From Rhynchopus euleeides (Eukaryota; Euglenozoa; Diplonemea; Diplonemida; Diplonemidae), in assembly GCA_963210315.1 (NCBI GenBank), contig OY723262.1, positions 1,426,001 through 1,490,000 on the forward strand: a stretch of DNA of 64,000 nt, written 5' to 3'. This document shows positions 20,765 through 32,606 of this stretch, one piece after another; within the stretch, counting starts at the first letter, position 1, and each line of letters opens with the position of its first letter. The notes below the pieces were generated by a model. It had not been told where the DNA came from, ran no database searches, and worked only from the letters and a program-made list of their open reading frames with translations. The translations under genes were made by a program, and so were the position numbers.

Positions 20765-21598
20765 GGTCCTGAGGACGTGGCGTGGCCCTCCTCCCTTTCC
20801 CTCTCTTGATGAGAGTGCCAAAAAAACAATGTGTGAGTTGTGTGTCCCTCGTGCCGGTTGTGAGATTTTTCACCCCTGGTTTTGTGCGGCTGTGCGAGTG
20901 AAAGCAGGAAGGGGAAGGAGGGTCAGGGTAGGCGATTCGTGTGGGGTGTGCGGGGGTGGGTGTGGAGGGGAGGGGGGAGGGTGGTTTTAAACCCGCACGT
21001 TGGGGAAACGGATGTTTTCTGCGGACCCCCCCCCCCACCCCCACCCTCGTTGGTGGTTGTCTTCTCTCTCAGTATTGTCGGGGGCACGACCACCCCTTTC
21101 CTTCACTTTCCTTGCTGTTCCTGTGTTGGGGGGCAGCCAAAGGCAACCAGACAATGTGCTGTTTAGCCTTCGTCACTTGGAAGGTGAAAATACCAGCCTT
21201 GCCGCAAACAGACACTAAGGAGGGGGTGTGATGGCGGCGTTGGTGGTGTGTTTTGGGTGGTGGTGGTGGTATGGTGTGTATGTGCTATTCATTTGTTTTG
21301 TGTGACGCTCCCTGACCCCTTTGAAGCGAGTTTCTTCGCTGCAACGAAAGCAAAAAAAATATAACAATTACCACCGGTTTGCCTTTTGTGAACTGGGAAA
21401 ACGAAAGGAGAACAGGAGCACACGCCGCAGAACAGGGAGGGTTGCTGGTGGCGATGCCACGCCCTGTCCACACCCCATCACCCTCACTGCCCCAACGCTG
21501 CTTCGCTATTGCTATTCACATTGCCTGCCTGGATAGCGCTGCATACTCACAGCATGTGTCCAACCAACCGAGTTCCCATTTGCAGGGTCTTTTAGACA
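20765..21598. other. Intergenic, G/T-rich then C-rich; trans-splice acceptor at 21584-21585
   Basis: No gene is seen. GT-rich stretch at 20,930-20,990 and 21,230-21,300. TTTGCAG ending at 21585 is 13 bases before the next ATG. Confidence 0.5.
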
Positions 21599-22711
21599 AT
21601 GGGTGACCCGGATGATGAGCCGTGCATATGGGCTACACGTGAACGCGAGGAAGCGATCAGCAAGGCACGCGCAAAAGGACACCTGAATGCAGAGGAGAAG
21701 GACAAGCTTGTCGAGGGCCTGTCGAAGACGGAGCAGGAAGAGCTGGATGATGTGCTGCAGAAGCTCAAGACAAAGCTGCGGCACAGCGCTTACCGGGCTG
21801 CGTCCTGCGATGACGGCACAGGGTATGACGCCTACACGCAGCTGCAACATGCGCGTGAGGAGCTCAAGATGTGCTGGCTGATGAAGGAATATAAGCAGTT
21901 TGGCGAGGGTTACACTTTTTCTCAGTACTGCTCTATCCTGCGGATACAGTGTCTGTGCAGGTGGTACATCGCACGGTGTGTCTACCGTGACCTGCTGTCG
22001 AAGCGGCGTGAGTCAGTGACCTCTGAGTTCCTGGATGCCGACCAGGCAGAGGCGGCACTGCTGATCCAGGGCATGGTGAGGCGCACCCTTGCCAAGAAGG
22101 AGCTCTGCCGGCGTCGCAGCAGCATCCTCCCTGCCGCGCAGTCGTCCTCCGCACACCCTGCGCAGACAGGTGAGCGTGCTGCCACCGCCCCTGCGGCACA
22201 GGGGAAGGCTGTGCCAGCAGGGCTCGAGGGGCGTCACATACACCTGCCCTCCGCATGCTCGCAGCTGGTGCCGAATTACACAGTGCACGACGTGTCCAAC
22301 GTGCCTATCACCGATGAAGAGATCCGTGGGGTGTTCAACGAGCTGACGTCGACCAGCATCCTGTCAAAGGCGACATTCATGAAGTACTACCGATCGCTTG
22401 AGACATACGGCGTGGAACACTCGGATTCGTATATCGACGGGGTGCTGCAGCAGTTTAACACTACCGGTATGCAAAGACAACCAGAGCATTGTCGGGTGAT
22501 GTGAATGCGGTCTCCTGCCTGCCCCTGCTGGCATGGGTGGAGGTGGGATAGTCATGTGCATGCCTTGGTGCCTTGGTGGGAGCTGCAGTAGATTTGTTTT
22601 TGTGCGAGAGCTTCGCCACCCCCGCACACCCAACGCCCCGCCACAGGAAACCCGGAGGAGCTGTCGTACCAGGAGTTCTCTATTGTAATGCTGCGGTTGT
22701 CGCAGCGGTAG
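21599..22711 (+). CDS. IQ-motif / EF-hand-like protein (two exons)
   Basis: Exons 21599-22466 and 22647-22711 (donor GTATGC, acceptor CCACAG) give 310 residues. The N-terminal half is charged and helical. Two IQ-like segments follow: ILRIQCLCRWYIARCVYRDL and AALLIQGMVRRTLAKKEL, which would bind calmodulin or EF-hand light chains. The C-terminus has two degenerate EF-hand-like helix-loop-helix units (ITDEEIRGVFNELTSTSILS and, across the splice junction, TTGNPEELSYQEFSIVMLRL). The junction restores the second unit exactly, supporting the intron. No catalytic domain is present, so it is probably a calcium/calmodulin-linked cytoskeletal protein; the specific role is unknown. Without splicing the first exon would read ten residues into the intron and stop. 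Confidence 0.75.
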
Positions 22712-23116
22712 GGCGGCAGCACGCTGTGCCGCGCCAGCTTGTGCTCCCACTTCTGCCTCCATCCCATGTGTCCCATATCCCCCATATATATGCCCCCGTA
22801 TCTGGACATAACCAAAGACAGTTCTTCCTGCGATGTTCCGCCGTTTCATTTACCCGAAAATAATCTGCGCAGAGTAACACCGCGATGGCTTTTATCGTGA
22901 CCACGACCCCACGCAGCCGTGCCACGAGCCCAGCCACCAGCAAAGAACAAGCCCCCCTCCCCTCCCCTCTCTGCTCCCCACACCCCTCTCACGCGGCTTG
23001 CTCTTGCCCATCTGGTGCCCCTTCCCCGCGAGGGCGGCGCGGAGTTTCGGACCCACCTCCCTTTGATGCCGGCCCACTCCACCCTTCTCCCCCTGCAGGC
23101 TGCTGGGGAGCATGCG

Positions 23117-23950
23117 ATGGGGCGCAGCCTGGCAGACGTGCTGGACAAAGGCGAGACGTTGCTCCACGAGTGGTGCAAGGCCGCCGACGTGACAGCCGAG
23201 CCTGCAGCGCCAACCGCATCCCCCGGCACCCATGCCCATGACATCCACCCGCTGTACCGCCCGCCACAACGCAGGGCCGCCCCACGCCCTACACACCATA
23301 CGCCGCAGGGCCTAGTTGTGTCACACAGCCCACGGGGCGGTGCGGAAAATACGCGCAACGCATTTGACACTGCCAGACACACCCACACGGTGTCACCGCA
23401 GAGGCAGCGCGACATCAGCCCTGTCCGCACCCGCGGTGCTGGGGAGGCTGCTGTGCAGCTGGAGAAGGCGTTGGCGCTGCAGCCCACTGCCACTGCCACT
23501 GCCGCTGCCACAGCCCCCACGCCGCGGTGGGGACGTGCCATCGAGGTGGACACGCGCATGTCGCCGCGCGGCGGCGGCAGGCCTGCGTGGGGCCTCGATT
23601 CGCTGGAGCACGACCTGCGGCGGAGCCAGGAGCAACACCTGCAGCAGGAGCAGCAGGCGGTGAAGGAGGTGGGTGCCAACACGCGTCTGATGCGCGAGTG
23701 CACCGCTGCCGCAGGGGTGCTGGAAACGGCAGACCCGCACCCCGCCCTGCAGGGTTCGCCCACGGCGCTGCGCAAGCGGATGCTGCAGATGGAGGCCGAA
23801 GGTGCCAACCGGGTGCGCGCCCTCCACTCCCTGCAGGAGAGGCAGCGGCACACGTCTGCCCTGATACAGCAGCAGCAGGATGAGATCATGCGGCTGCGCG
23901 GCATCCTGCAGACAGCGAGGCTGCCTTTGCATGGGTTTGCTGTACAGTAG
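23117..23950 (+). CDS. Low-complexity coiled-coil protein, unknown
   Basis: 277 residues if started at the ATG at 23117 (MGRSLADVLDKGETLLHEW), 19 bases after CCCTGCAG ending at 23098. An upstream in-frame start at 22919 would add a Pro-rich leader and is less likely. The middle is disordered (Pro, Thr, His, Arg). The last 110 residues form a coiled coil rich in Gln/Glu/Arg (RRSQEQHLQQEQQAVKEV, then RALHSLQERQRHTSALIQQQ). High GC3 and a clean frame support a real gene. It lies between the IQ/EF-hand gene and the sirtuin. Family not recognised. Confidence 0.6.
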   Translation: MGRSLADVLDKGETLLHEWCKAADVTAEPAAPTASPGTHAHDIHPLYRPPQRRAAPRPTHHTPQGLVVSHSPRGGAENTRNAFDTARHTHTVSPQRQRDISPVRTRGAGEAAVQLEKALALQPTATATAAATAPTPRWGRAIEVDTRMSPRGGGRPAWGLDSLEHDLRRSQEQHLQQEQQAVKEVGANTRLMRECTAAAGVLETADPHPALQGSPTALRKRMLQMEAEGANRVRALHSLQERQRHTSALIQQQQDEIMRLRGILQTARLPLHGFAVQ

Positions 23951-24456
23951 TGTGCAGAGATAGAAGGGGGTGGGGGTGGGTGTGGGTCTGTTTGTCTCAG
24001 CGTGCCCTCGAGACGTCCGTTTCAGGCATGTCCTGTATATAGAGTGCATTTGTGTACCAATAGAGAGAGTGAGTTGTGCTGGGTGTGGGTTCCGATGTGC
24101 GGGTCGGATAATTTTTTTTGGCGGGAATCCCCCTCCCCCACCCCCCGACTCCCCCCCTCCCTACCTTGTGATTCCTTGTGCTTCTATTACACTACCACCC
24201 CACCCACCATGGCATGGTTCTCATGACAGGCATGATTCCCTCCCCTCCTGATGTGATCCCACACACCACAACGTAACGCGACATAGCACAACACACAACA
24301 AACACACAAACCCTGCGCCACTTCATCAGACTGTTCCCAACCCCATCCCCCCCACCCCCACCCCCACCCCCTGCAGCAACAGCACACAGGCTGTGGCCTG
24401 GGAGGGATGATTCCCTCCCCCTACTAAACGCGGGCTGTACGTCTGTCTAGCTCGCA
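23951..24456. other. Intergenic; trans-splice acceptor at 24375-24376
   Basis: C/A-rich leader with CCCCCACCCCCTGCAG ending at 24376, 80 bases before the sirtuin ATG. No gene is seen. Confidence 0.5.
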
Positions 24457-27400
24457 ATGGGCGGTCCGCGAAATGGCTACGACGGGACCGAGTCGTTCAT
24501 AGGATATCCCCTCCGCCGAGGCCAGGTGTACGCCGGCAGCAAGGCCCCCCCCCCGCCTTCGATGGGCAGCACCACGACAGGGTCGTCCCGCCGCTGGGGC
24601 CACGACTCGCCACCCCCGCCCGGCAGCTCGGGTGGGGGCGGCTACCCACGGAGTGGGTCACCTCGGGATACACGCCCGGGGTCAAACACCATGGATAGAT
24701 CTTCTTCGCTTCCCGGTGGTGCCGGAAGCGGGAGTGGCGGTCGGCGTGGCGGCAGCACCTCCCCGAGCAAGTCCTACTCCCGCCCTCCGCGCACAGGGTC
24801 TGTTCCCCCGGGTGTGTCGCTGGATCGTGACTCGGGTCGGGGTGCCACCAACCGCGGCAGCGCGACATCGCGCTACAGCGGCGACTACCGCCGCACGCCC
24901 CGCAGAGATGGGTCGCCCTACTCCAGCGACCGGCATGACCCCCATCCCCACCACGCCAGCAGCAAGAGCGCCTCGTCCCGCCCCGACACGCGTGGGGGTG
25001 GCGGTGGCGGTGGTGGCGGCTTCCCTCATGACTCGCGCAGCAGCCACCGAGACCACCGCGACCCGAGGGGGCACCGCGACCATCATCACCATCACCACCA
25101 CCAGCAGCACCACCACCACCACACACACCGGGATCACCACGCGCAGAGAGACCATAGAGAGCGCGATAGTGACCGTGACAGTCGCGACAATCGTGATAGT
25201 CGTGATAACCGTGACAGCCGTGATAGCCGTGTTCCCTCTGGGCGTGACTGGGGGCGTGATCGGTTTGCTGATCGGCATGAGAGAGGCGGTGGTGGCGGTG
25301 GAGGAGGAGGTGGTGGTGGTGGTGGCCACCGCAGTGGCGGGGATCTCGACAGGCGGGGCCACGACAGCGAGAGGGAGCGGGAGAGGGAGAGGGCCAGGAA
25401 GAAGCGCACCGGCAGCAGCGCAGCCGAGCCGGCCGACATGCGGGCCGTGCCCCGCGACAGGGACAGGGAACGGGACAGGGCCAGGGACCGCGACAGAGAC
25501 CGGGAGAAGGAGAGGGGGGGCCGCGAGCGGGCGGCTGCCCACAGCAGGGCGAAGGGGCAGCCTGGGGGTGCGAAGGAGGGCCATGAGAAGGGCAGGGGGG
25601 GCGATCAGCACCACCCGCACGTGGCCGACCGGGGGGCCCCACGCGAGAGGGGCGGGTCGCAGAGGGCGGACGCCGCTGGGGAGCGGAGGGGCGGCGGCGG
25701 CAGCACGTCTGCCCGCGCCTCCAAAACCCAAGCCTCAGGCGCTTCGCGCGAGTCTGCCGCGCAGCAGCCGCCGCCGCCGCCGCAGCAGCAGCAACAACAA
25801 CAGGAGCAACCACAGCCACACCCCACACCCGCCACCCCCACCCGCCGCGCCCCAGAGGCGCAGATCGCGGACACCGCTACATCTGGGGGAGGCAGGAGGC
25901 GGCCCCGCCGTGAATCAGGCTCACCCCCGCCACGGCCCATCCCGCAGATCGCCCCTCCGCCGCACCAGCAGGGCACACGCCAGGGCGGGACGCCTCCTCC
26001 CCCCGCCACGCTCTCCGCTGTCAGCCCACGCCTCGCCACCCCTCCGCCTCCTGCGCCAGCCAAACCGCAGCTGCCCCTCGCCTCAGAATCGCCCCCGCCA
26101 GCCGCTGCCGCCCGGGCGACGCCTGCAGAGCTGGCTGACCCGGTGCAGTTCACCAGAGACATCTCTGCCGAGCTGGCTGACCCGGCTGACGTCGTGGTGG
26201 TGGTGGACGACCCCCCCTTCCCTGCGCAGCAGCTTCTTCTGCCGGAAGACGCGGCGGGCGTTATCGCCGAGGCGGTGCTGCCGCAGGGGGGCCGCAACGC
26301 GGCGCCGGAGGAGGATGAGGACGAGGATGATGACTGCCTGTCCCCCGACACGCTGCTGTCGCCAGAGCGCCCCGAGGTGTTGGTGGACAGCGAGCCACCC
26401 TCCCCTGTGCCGGTGATCCCTCCGTCGCGCGAGGTGAAGGCGTTGGATGTGGATGCCGAGAGCCTGACACCCGTCGTGGGTGCCTGGTCCGCTGCGTCGG
26501 AGGTTGAGGCAGAGGTGGAGGTGGAGGTTGCGAGCGTGGCGCAGTCGAGCGGCTCCCGCAGCAAGCGCCGCCGCATCGATGTGACTGCGGAGGACGAGGA
26601 GATGATCCCGCTGCGCGATGCGGTTGGGGAGGCCCTCAGCGAGACAACGCCCCTCGGGTGGGTTCAGGCCAGGCGCGACACAGAGCCTGTCCCCATCCCA
26701 TCCGTGAATGGCGTGGCGCTCGCCCCGCCGCGGTTCCCTGAGGAGGACACGTCTGATGGACTCTTCCTGACTGCCAGGCAGAGGGCGATCCGTGCCTCGA
26801 AGCTCAACGAGCAGGAGAGCAGGTTTTGGACAGCCTGGCCTGTGGGGTATCGGTCGAGCTATCAGCCCGCCTCGAAGATGCGGCAGCCTGCAAAGCGTGT
26901 GGTGAGGTCTCCCCCGAAGGGGGCCAACGGGGCAGCCGGGTCGGGGCGGGAGGGGTCGCCGGAGCCGGAGCATTGCGCCCCGACGTTTCCCTCGGCTGCG
27001 GAGTGTCTGATTGTGAGGCGGTGTTTGCCGCCCCCGCTTGCGGAGAACTCCCTCGCCGCATTCGCGGGCTACCTCAAGGGGTGCAAGAAGGTCGTGGTGT
27101 GCGTGGGTGCCGGGGCGAGCGTTGCGGCTGGCATCCCGGATTTCCGTACCCCCGGGAAGGGGCTGTACTCCAACCAGAGGCTGAAGGAGTACAATATCCC
27201 GAAGCCGGAGGATGTCTTCAGCCTGCGGTATTTCAAACGCCGCCCCGACGCCTGCTATGCCATGCTGAATGAGATGTGGCCCGGGAAGTGGCCCCCGACA
27301 CGCGTGCACTACTTCCTGCGCCTGCTGCATGAGAAGGAGAAGCTGCTCCGCGTCTACACACAGAACATCGACGACCTGGAGAGGATGGCTGGGGTGCCGT

Positions 27401-29077
27401 CGTCGCTGCTCATCGAGGCGCACGGCACATTCTCCTATGTGCAGTGCGTCGACTGCGGGTTCTCCCCCAAGGTTGAGTATGCGAAGGCAGCGCTGGCGAG
27501 GGGCGAGCGCCCGATCTGCCCCGAATGCTCGCGCTCCTTTGCGGAGCCCGTGCCCTTCAAGGCTGGGAATGCGCCGCACATCACGCTGCCTCCGAACACG
27601 GAGTGCACCCGTCTTTTTGTCTACGGCACGCTGCGGCCTGACGACACGTCTCTCCTGGAGCCAGTGCCTGTCGCCCTGTCGGGGATGGACTACCGCAAGG
27701 CAGAGGTACGGGGGCTCAGGCTGTACCATGACAGGAGGCCGTCGGTGCGGATCCCAGATCCTGGGGCAGGGATAAGCGATGCCGTGCAGGGGTATATCCT
27801 TAAGGCGAAGGATGCGATCTCGTTCCGGAAGAAGCTTGTGGAGCTGGACACGCGGGTGGGGTGGCCCACCCTGTGTGAGCGTGCCGTGGTGTTGGCGCAT
27901 CCCAGTGATGACGCGCCCCCTGAGGCGGCGTATGTCTACCACTACCCGGGGTGTGAGACGCACACAGTGATTCCCGATGGCGATTGGGAGAGGCGGCATT
28001 ACTGGAAGCAGCTTCCGGAGCTGCGCGGGCTGATCAAGCCGGGTGTCGTGTTCTTCGACGAGGAGTTGCCGCCTGAGTTTGCCCCGCAGCAGATCACGGA
28101 GGACATGAAGGAGGCGGACGCGATGATCATCATCGGAACGTCGCTCCGGGTGACGCCGTTCTGCTGGCTGCCGCAGCTGGTGGGCACCACGTGCCCCCGC
28201 CTGCTGCTGAACCTCAACGCCACCGAGGTGGGTGCGAAGGCGGGGTTCACACTCAACTTCCCCGCCTGGCGGGATGTCGCCCACGATGGCGACTGCCAGG
28301 CAGCCGTCACTGAGCTTGCTAACCTCCTTGGGTATGGTTCGGTTGTTTAGGGGGTTCGGTGTAGCCGACTGTGGGGGAACCTTTTCTGTGATTTGGCTGG
28401 GATCTTGCGACCCCCACTCGCACCAGACTTCATCAGACTGGGGGGAGGGGTGTTCACGGTGTGCACAAAGGGTGGGGGGCCTGCCCGAACCAAAGCTGCC
28501 CACACACACGGGGACGCACCCGACACACCCACATCCCATCACAGCTGGGGGAAAGACCTGGTCTCCCTGAAGGCCGAGGGTGACGCACGGATGCGCGACA
28601 TGTGGCTGGCTGAAGTATGCCTCTCTCTGCACAGCCAAGGCAATGTCAATCCATGTTGCATGGTCCCAACAAGGTGGGGAGGGGGGGGGGGATGTTGTTC
28701 GGGTGCCTGTGTGTTCCCCTCCCAACCCAGCACTGCCACCATACAACCCGACACAGGAGGAGGCGAGGCGTGCGTCCCTCCGTGAACGCAGCTGTTCGAC
28801 ACTGTCTTCGATTGACGGCGGTGCTGCGTTGGTTGCGTTTGATTCTGATTTGCTCCCAGATCTGGAGGAGGTCGTGGAAGAAGGGCCAGATGTGCCTGTC
28901 GTGCGCCCTGTGTCCGCTCCGTCTTCCCCACCGCCTTCTCCGAACACGAATAAGATGTCAACACTCTCCCGGCCCAGGCCCCCAGCGAAGCGTTCGAACT
29001 CGAAGCCCGCAAACAAGCCTTCCAGCAAGCCAACGTCGCCCCGCAAGCAGCCCCGCCAAAAACGAAAGCGGAAGTGA
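24457..29077 (+). CDS. Nuclear sirtuin (SIRT1/2-like) with a GGCT-like domain inserted in its zinc module
   Basis: Three exons, 24457-28331, 28545-28614 and 28757-29077 (donors GTATGG, GTATGC; acceptors TCACAG, ACACAG), 1,421 residues. The first 850 are disordered: Gly runs, His-rich tracts, RD/RE/RS dipeptides like splicing-speckle proteins, then Pro- and acid-rich. The Sir2 domain starts near 880: GAGAS at 884, IPDFR, TQNIDDLE, catalytic H989, zinc Cys C997, C1000, C1021, C1024, GTSL at 1227. Between C1024 and GLIKPGVVFF at 1191 lie about 166 extra residues containing a gamma-glutamylcyclotransferase/AIG2-like fold (VYGTLRPD from 1055). The usual catalytic Glu of that family appears replaced by V1134 (LDTRVGW). 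Exon 2 continues LLG-WGKDLVSL, matching the end of SIRT2-type domains, so the stop at 28350 is intronic. The basic tail (SPRKQPRQKRKRK) is a likely nuclear signal. NAD-dependent deacylase activity is plausible; the insert's role is unknown. Confidence 0.9.
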
Positions 29078-29570
29078 GTTACTGGCCCATGCTCGTTGCC
29101 GGCGTTTGTTGTTGCCCGTCCCTACCTCCCTTCCACGTGCTCTCCGCACGGCCTCTCGAGGCGACTGTCGAACAGAACCCTCGCCACAGTTAGTAGTTCA
29201 TTCTCAGAGGGGCAGCATGTGATACAAGAAAGACACAGTGGACGCAGTAGAAGTTGCATGACAGATTAGTACCCTCTCCCCCCTGTCTACAGAGCTCCCC
29301 TCTGCATCGCATCAAGGCTTCTGGGGGCTGCTGTCCACGCATGCCGCCCTCACTGCCTTTTGTGTGTGCCATCCCATCCAGCACCCACCTAGACTCCGAA
29401 CTGCCTCCGACATGCAGGGGGAAGGCCGTACACATCTCTGACCACAGCACACAGCACACAGCTCCCCCTCCTCCCATTCCATACACCGTTGACATCTGGC
29501 AGAGGTGGAGTGATCACATCGCCGCTGTGGCCGTGCAGGGCCATGCTTGGATGTGTATCCAAGGTTTAAT
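29078..29570. other. Intergenic; trans-splice acceptor at 29537-29538
   Basis: No gene is seen. CCGTGCAG ends at 29538, 33 bases before the K+ channel ATG. Confidence 0.45.
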
Positions 29571-32500
29571 ATGTTCTCCAGTGATGAGGCTGATTTCCAG
29601 CCTGTGGGCATCCTGGGCAATGACGCGGCACGCCCGAAGCGAGCGAATGGTGCGCCCCAGCAGATATCTGGGGCGAGGAAGACGCCGCACGAGCGCCGGA
29701 AGGTGAGTTTCGACAACGACATGGGGTCTGTGAGCACCCTGTGCACACAGGAGGATCCCAGTGATCAGCAGTCTGTCAACATCGAGTCTGCCTCACACCG
29801 CGTGTCGATTGATTCTGAAGGCAAGCCCCCTCTCAAGCACGCTCAAACCTTCATGAAACGCGTGGCAGCCTTCCACTTGAGTGACGCGAATATGGTGGCC
29901 CCAAAGTCACTGCGCGAGAAAATATTTAGTCTGCTGGAGCCGGGCATGCCGACGTGGTCTGACGAGAGTGCGACAATGCAAACGATACTGAGCCTCGTGC
30001 TTCTGCTTGTTATCGTGACGAGTGTTGTGTGCTTCTGCATCGAGACGCTGCCGAGCTACCAGAATAACATCGCGCTGATCTACGCCGAGGGCGTGTGTGT
30101 CATCATTTTCTCCATTGAGCTCTTCCTCCGCATCGCCTGCTGCGACGACCTGAAGGGGTTCTTCAAAGACCTGCTCAATGTCATCGATTTGGTTTCCATT
30201 CTCCCGTGGTACGTCACCCAGTTGATACGCCTGGCAAGCAGCTCCTCCTCAACGGGGGTGAGCACGTTAACTGTGTTCCGCGTGATTCGCCTGGTGCGTG
30301 TGTTCCGTGTCCTGAAGCTTTCGAAATACAGCGTGAACCTGCAGCTGGTTGCGATTGCCGTGGCACGCAGCCTTGACGCGCTGAGCCTGCTGCTCTTTCT
30401 GATTGCAATATGCCTGCTGCTGTTTTCTTCTGCTGCCTTCCTCGCGGACCAGACGGTGGCGCACTACGACGAAGAAAACAAGGTGTGGCGGTACAACTCA
30501 TCAGCAGGCGAGGTCGACGCCCCATTCCAGAGCATCCCACATGCCTTCTGGTGGTGCATCGTCACACTGACCACCGTTGGCTATGGCGACGAATACCCCA
30601 TCTCGTTTCTGGGGAAGATCATCGCGTCCTTCACAATGCTGTGTGGGATCCTGGTGGCTGCGTTTCCTGTCATCCTGATCGGCAACAACTTCAATGAGGC
30701 CGTGGAGGAACACAGACGGCGGCAGAAGCAGCATGCGGAGCTGCTGCAGCGCGTGCTGGGGCAGGACGGCCCCCCTGGGGAGGACGACCCGCCCGATGCC
30801 TATCGTTGCGAGCTCGAGATACGGGCGCACCTCGACCGGCTGCGAGGGGAGCTGGAGAATGAGCTGGGGCGTGCCGGCATGCACATCCGCCTCACAGGCG
30901 GGCGCCCAGATGCGATGCAGGGGCTGGACATCGGTACTGCGTGCACATCCTTCTCCGTCGACAGCCATTCCTATGTGGTGGTTCTCTTCTCCCACGGCAA
31001 CCAGCCCCTCGCCTTAGCCTGTGAGGACGAATCCCCCCGTCACAAAGTGCACCGCAACCGGCAGGCGCTGCTGCATGCACCCCTGAAGGTGCTGATAAGG
31101 CGATTCAACAAGAAGCACCGCGAGCTGACGAAGCGGCAGGATTCCAAGGACAAGGCATCGGTGATGTTCCAGGTGTGTTGCTTGTTGGGGAGAGGGTGGG
31201 GGGCCCGCATGCAATGTGTCTGCATGGCTGGCCGAGATGTGGTTGGCCCCTTGTCGTGTCCTATTCTTCTGATCGAGAATCTTTGCAGCTGTTGGCTAGT
31301 TGGTACAAGGTACAAGAGACGAGTCAGCAAATTATTCTGTGTGCGCGTGGGTGTCTCACAGGGCATCACAAGAATTGCCTCTGCACAGAGTTCGACACAC
31401 GGAAGTGCCACTGAGAGGAAGAACTGGGGGGTGGAACCAAACATGTTCATCGTCGTGCAGTCGTGCAGTGGGTTTTCACAAGCCCTGCCCTGGCATTACC
31501 ACACCCCCCCCTCCCATTGCACAGTTTCGCTATGAGCCGCTGTTCCTCATCTCGAGCTTGATGCAGTACTCCGATGATAATCTGTGGTTTATCAAAGTTG
31601 AGGTATGATGTTGGTCCTGTTCTGGATGGGTTGCTGTGCCATTGCCTTGTGCCTCCATGGTGGAGGGTCGTGTTCCAACACACTGCAGTAGTGCTTAGAC
31701 AATATCCCACATTGCATTTTTTACAGGTGGCCCTCGACTCCACGGAAGTGCAGAGAAAGGCGTTGGATGCATTGCTGGCGACAGAAAAATATCCTAAAAT
31801 AAAAGCAAGCAATGTGTGCGCACGACAGTTGCGACAGGTGTCAGGGACGGTGCCAGAGCTGGATGTTCTGCTGCCCGAAATACAGGTGTGTGCATTGCTG
31901 TGACAAAACGCGATGTGTTCGCTGTGGCAATTCAGAAACCATTGTGTACGGCACAGTCCGGTCGTCTCGTGCGTCAGGCTCGAAGTCTTTGATATCAAAA
32001 CAATCGCAACCACTGCTGCCTCCTGCCGTGATACCAGTCCTGTTGGCATGCTGCAGCGGTGCTCTCCATGATGTTATACTCCCCGCTTGCGCCTTCTAGT
32101 CATACATCCTTCTCTGCATCCCACCTACAGGTACAATGCAAGCACATGCGACCCGGGAACACCTTCGTCATGACGCTCCTCGCCCCCACGGATCGCAGCC
32201 TCCAGCAGCTTGTGGCCATTCTCCCCTGCCTCAACCTCAACATACAGGTGTGTTGTTGTTTCTGCCAGCACGTGTTGCATTGTTCCTGTGGTATCCCACC
32301 CGTCTGTGATGGCATCTGTTTGTGTTCCTGGCCCCGTCTTCTCTGCCGCACAGTACGTGGGGGTTCAGTGGCACCCACCTGATTCCATTTTCGTCGGGAT
32401 GCACACTGTGCATTTCCGGAACAGTGCTCTGTGCCTCCTTATTTCTAAGGGGGTGTGGGGTGCCTGCTTGTCCCTGGATCCATCGCATGCATGTGTAGCT

Positions 32501-32606
32501 TACAATGTGAACCAACACCACACACCGCACAGTTTCAGTATATGCACCAGATCGACACATTCGGCCCAATCAACGGCACGAAGACCTTATCTATGATGTC
32601 AAGATT
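29571..32606 (+). CDS. Voltage-gated potassium channel (Kv-type), 5' six exons
   Basis: Exons 29571-31172, 31525-31602, 31727-31885, 32131-32247, 32354-32452 and 32533-32606 keep one frame for 709 residues. Donors are GTGTG or GTATG, acceptors mostly ACAG. Six membrane spans are visible in exon 1: S1 (TILSLVLLLVIVTSVVCFCI), S2, S3, S4 with Arg/Lys every third residue (RVIRLVRVFRVLKLSK, from 237), S5, and a pore with selectivity filter TTVGYGD (GYGD at 337-340), then S6 ending in ILIGNNF. It is a plasma-membrane or flagellar tetrameric K+ channel subunit. The ATG at 29571 is chosen because the upstream in-frame start is only TTG. After S6 comes a charged cytosolic helix. The C-terminal exons are not recognised as a known domain (no cyclic-nucleotide or BTB domain seen). 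The 3' end lies further downstream. Confidence 0.88.

Noticed and set aside
24497-26576. Long minus-strand frames opposite the sirtuin N-terminus
   Set aside because: GC-rich repetitive sequence opens all frames; the + frame continues into a clear Sir2 domain.
26083-29046. 987-codon minus-strand frame opposite the sirtuin
   Set aside because: Antisense of a high-GC3 gene; composition is His/Arg/Pro-rich with no domain, while the sense frame has all Sir2 motifs.
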